DNA of 64,000 bases, from contig RDOG01000015.1 of NCBI GenBank assembly GCA_011365055.1, positions 1 to 64,000 of the forward strand, in the 5' to 3' direction. The position numbers and the translations under genes are program-made. Below are positions 62,820-64,000 of the stretch, in pieces. The notes beneath the pieces are model-generated. The model saw nothing but the letters and a program-made list of their open reading frames with translations, was not told where the DNA came from and made no database searches. The stretch comes from Promethearchaeota archaeon (GTDB taxonomy: Archaea; Asgardarchaeota; Lokiarchaeia; Helarchaeales; RDOG01). Every line of letters begins with the position of its first letter. Position 1 is the stretch's first letter.

Positions 62820-64000
62820 TTAGATTTTTAATACGTAATGGGGAATTAATCGCGCAAATATCTCTCCAAATCCCAATTCAACAGTTCTTAAAACTACTCC
62901 TTTTCCTCTATAATCAAATTCCATATCCCTAACATCTGAACAAATTTTATTCCCAACATCAGACTGCATGTCTAAAATGAAATATCGTTGTCCTTTTATT
63001 TCAATAACTTCAAGAACTGAAATAAAATCTTTGAATGTATATCCTCCTCCATGAGGTAATATATTTGCGTTTTTTAAACGGTCTAATACTCCTAATTTCT
63101 CGGCTCGTTTTTCAAATCCCAATAATTCAATTATTTCCTCATCTAGATTGGGTAAACCTTTCATTAAAAACGCCGGTAAATCTGCCCTCAACGCAATAGG
63201 ATATATCAAATTATTATCTGTTATTATTTCTTGGCATCCCAATAGAATTTCATTATAATTTAATAATCCTTGATGATTTACATCAGAAATTAATTCATAA
63301 TCTCCGAATATCTCTTTTGCAAACAGTTCTCTTTTTTTATGTGAGAATTTCTCTGCATAACGATAAAAATTTAAATATTCATCAGCATCTGAATCAATAA
63401 GAACGTGAAACCTCCCAAATTTTGTATCGAAAATTTCGGCTTTTTCCCTTAATGTTTTACTTTTATCAAAATACAATCCTAATCCTTTTTCTGTCTCTTC
63501 ACGTAATTCAGCAACGGAACCATGCATAATAAATGCATAATTAGGTAATTTTACTTCTAAAGATCTCTTTACCACTTTAAAAACATCAATAAAATGATTT
63601 CCTTTATACAAATCCCAATCCAATTTGATATTATCAATATAAGTTTCTTTTTTAATGTCGTGTATTCGTTCAATCAAATGACCAGGTTCTGGTAATTCCT
63701 CTAATCCTCCTATTAGCATTCCACATGCATTTGGTTTTGTATCTAATATTATAATTTTATCATTTCCCGATCCCCAAGTCAGTTTACCTCCATATCCAAA
63801 TCCTGCTTTCCAACGAGTAACATTTCTTGATATAGTTTCATCGGGTGTAGTAATAAACGTTGCATCAGGCTCTAAACCATAATGTTCTTGTGTTAAGTGT
63901 AATTTTGCTAATCCATATTTCATATTTTCTCTTGCTAAGTAAGCTGCTCCATCCCCCAATCCCGTCGAAAAATAATGACGATTAGCTCGTTTTAGAAGCG
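62820..64000 (-). CDS. Conserved-looking unknown protein, 5' end outside window
   Basis: At least 393 residues; the frame is still open at base 64000 (it encodes RANRHYFSTGLGDGAAYLAR before the first TTG), so the N-terminus lies outside. Soluble alpha/beta sequence with a glycine-rich core (GKLTWGSGNDKIIILDTKPN, ACGMLIGGLEELP) and a segment HGGGYTFKDFISVLEV. No recognised family. The downstream neighbour is an ATP-grasp protein; the two may act on the same compound. Confidence 0.55.
   Translation of the reverse strand, partial: LLKRANRHYFSTGLGDGAAYLARENMKYGLAKLHLTQEHYGLEPDATFITTPDETISRNVTRWKAGFGYGGKLTWGSGNDKIIILDTKPNACGMLIGGLEELPEPGHLIERIHDIKKETYIDNIKLDWDLYKGNHFIDVFKVVKRSLEVKLPNYAFIMHGSVAELREETEKGLGLYFDKSKTLREKAEIFDTKFGRFHVLIDSDADEYLNFYRYAEKFSHKKRELFAKEIFGDYELISDVNHQGLLNYNEILLGCQEIITDNNLIYPIALRADLPAFLMKGLPNLDEEIIELLGFEKRAEKLGVLDRLKNANILPHGGGYTFKDFISVLEVIEIKGQRYFILDMQSDVGNKICSDVRDMEFDYRGKGVVLRTVELGFGEIFARLIPHYVLKI

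Noticed and set aside
1..64000. CRISPR arrays, insertion sequences, integrases or prophage
   Set aside because: No regularly spaced repeats, transposase motifs or integrase-like genes were seen on either strand.

Overview
The window is a dense, very AT-rich archaeal chromosome segment with about 55 protein genes on both strands. It has no rRNA, tRNA, CRISPR array or insertion sequence that I can see. Archaeal markers are the Dph6-type diphthamide ligase, a geranylgeranyl-reductase-like flavoprotein, an H4MPT-type methylene reductase (Mer), a formylmethanofuran dehydrogenase subunit C (FwdC), an AbrB-PhoU regulator, a DtxR regulator and TATA-like promoters with Shine-Dalgarno (SD) sites and many TTG starts. 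Mer, FwdC, a folate-type MetF/MetV pair, CooC and a large NADH-linked flavin complex together with eukaryote-like small domains (ubiquitin/E2-like pairs, a GTPase-like fold, a possible longin-like domain) suggest an Asgard archaeon of the Lokiarchaeota/Prometheoarchaeota kind. That placement is inference from gene content.

Layout. 1-4.3 kb: a 5'-truncated membrane protein, a TIM-barrel protein and CooC. 4.6-11.6 kb: a tightly overlapping four-gene operon for a NuoE/NuoF/NuoG-NfnA fusion/NfnB complex, followed by a stand-alone GltD-like paralogue (11.9-13.3 kb). 13.4-20.8 kb: small unknown proteins, a HycI-like protease, an iron alcohol dehydrogenase, a UvrD helicase, AmrS, a VOC protein and a GTPase-like protein with a zinc ribbon. 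20.86-21.0 kb: a GC-rich nested inverted repeat that looks like a structured RNA. 21-28.2 kb: TatD, GNAT, DtxR, MBL hydrolase, marker-9-like Cys-rich protein, cupin, OsmC and FwdC. 28.5-31.8 kb: a frameshifted 7-TM protein, the first ubiquitin-like/E2-like pair and two DUF998-like membrane proteins. 32-39 kb: pirin, a Mer protein with a 342-residue N-terminal extension, AbrB-PhoU, and metV-metF. 39-39.8 kb: gene remnants. 40-47.2 kb: a DUF255 thioredoxin-like protein, flavoprotein, DUF2804, methyltransferase and coiled-coil proteins. 47.4-50.8 kb: radical SAM, the second ubiquitin-like/E2-like pair, Dph6 and a membrane ferredoxin. 51-53.9 kb: a secreted LVIVD-repeat protein. 54.4-58 kb: a four-gene operon with two ATP-grasp ligases around a lysine 2,3-aminomutase. 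58.2-64 kb: a regulator, HD hydrolase, M20 peptidase, and an ATP-grasp protein beside a truncated unknown.

How genes work together. FwdC, Mer, MetV/MetF and CooC belong to C1/Wood-Ljungdahl metabolism and imply both methanopterin- and folate-linked reductases. The Nuo/Nfn complex probably exchanges electrons between NADH, NADPH and ferredoxin. The most novel items are two copies of a two-gene module, each a small beta-grasp-like protein ending in PEPIGG plus a short tail, next to a UBC-fold protein whose usual catalytic cysteine position holds His. The ddl-kamA-ddl-like operon looks like a pathway that makes and ligates a beta-amino acid.

Caution: several genes lack an ATG/GTG/TTG start or are split by one base. 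They either use AUA/AUU starts behind good SD sites or reflect single-base errors in homopolymers.
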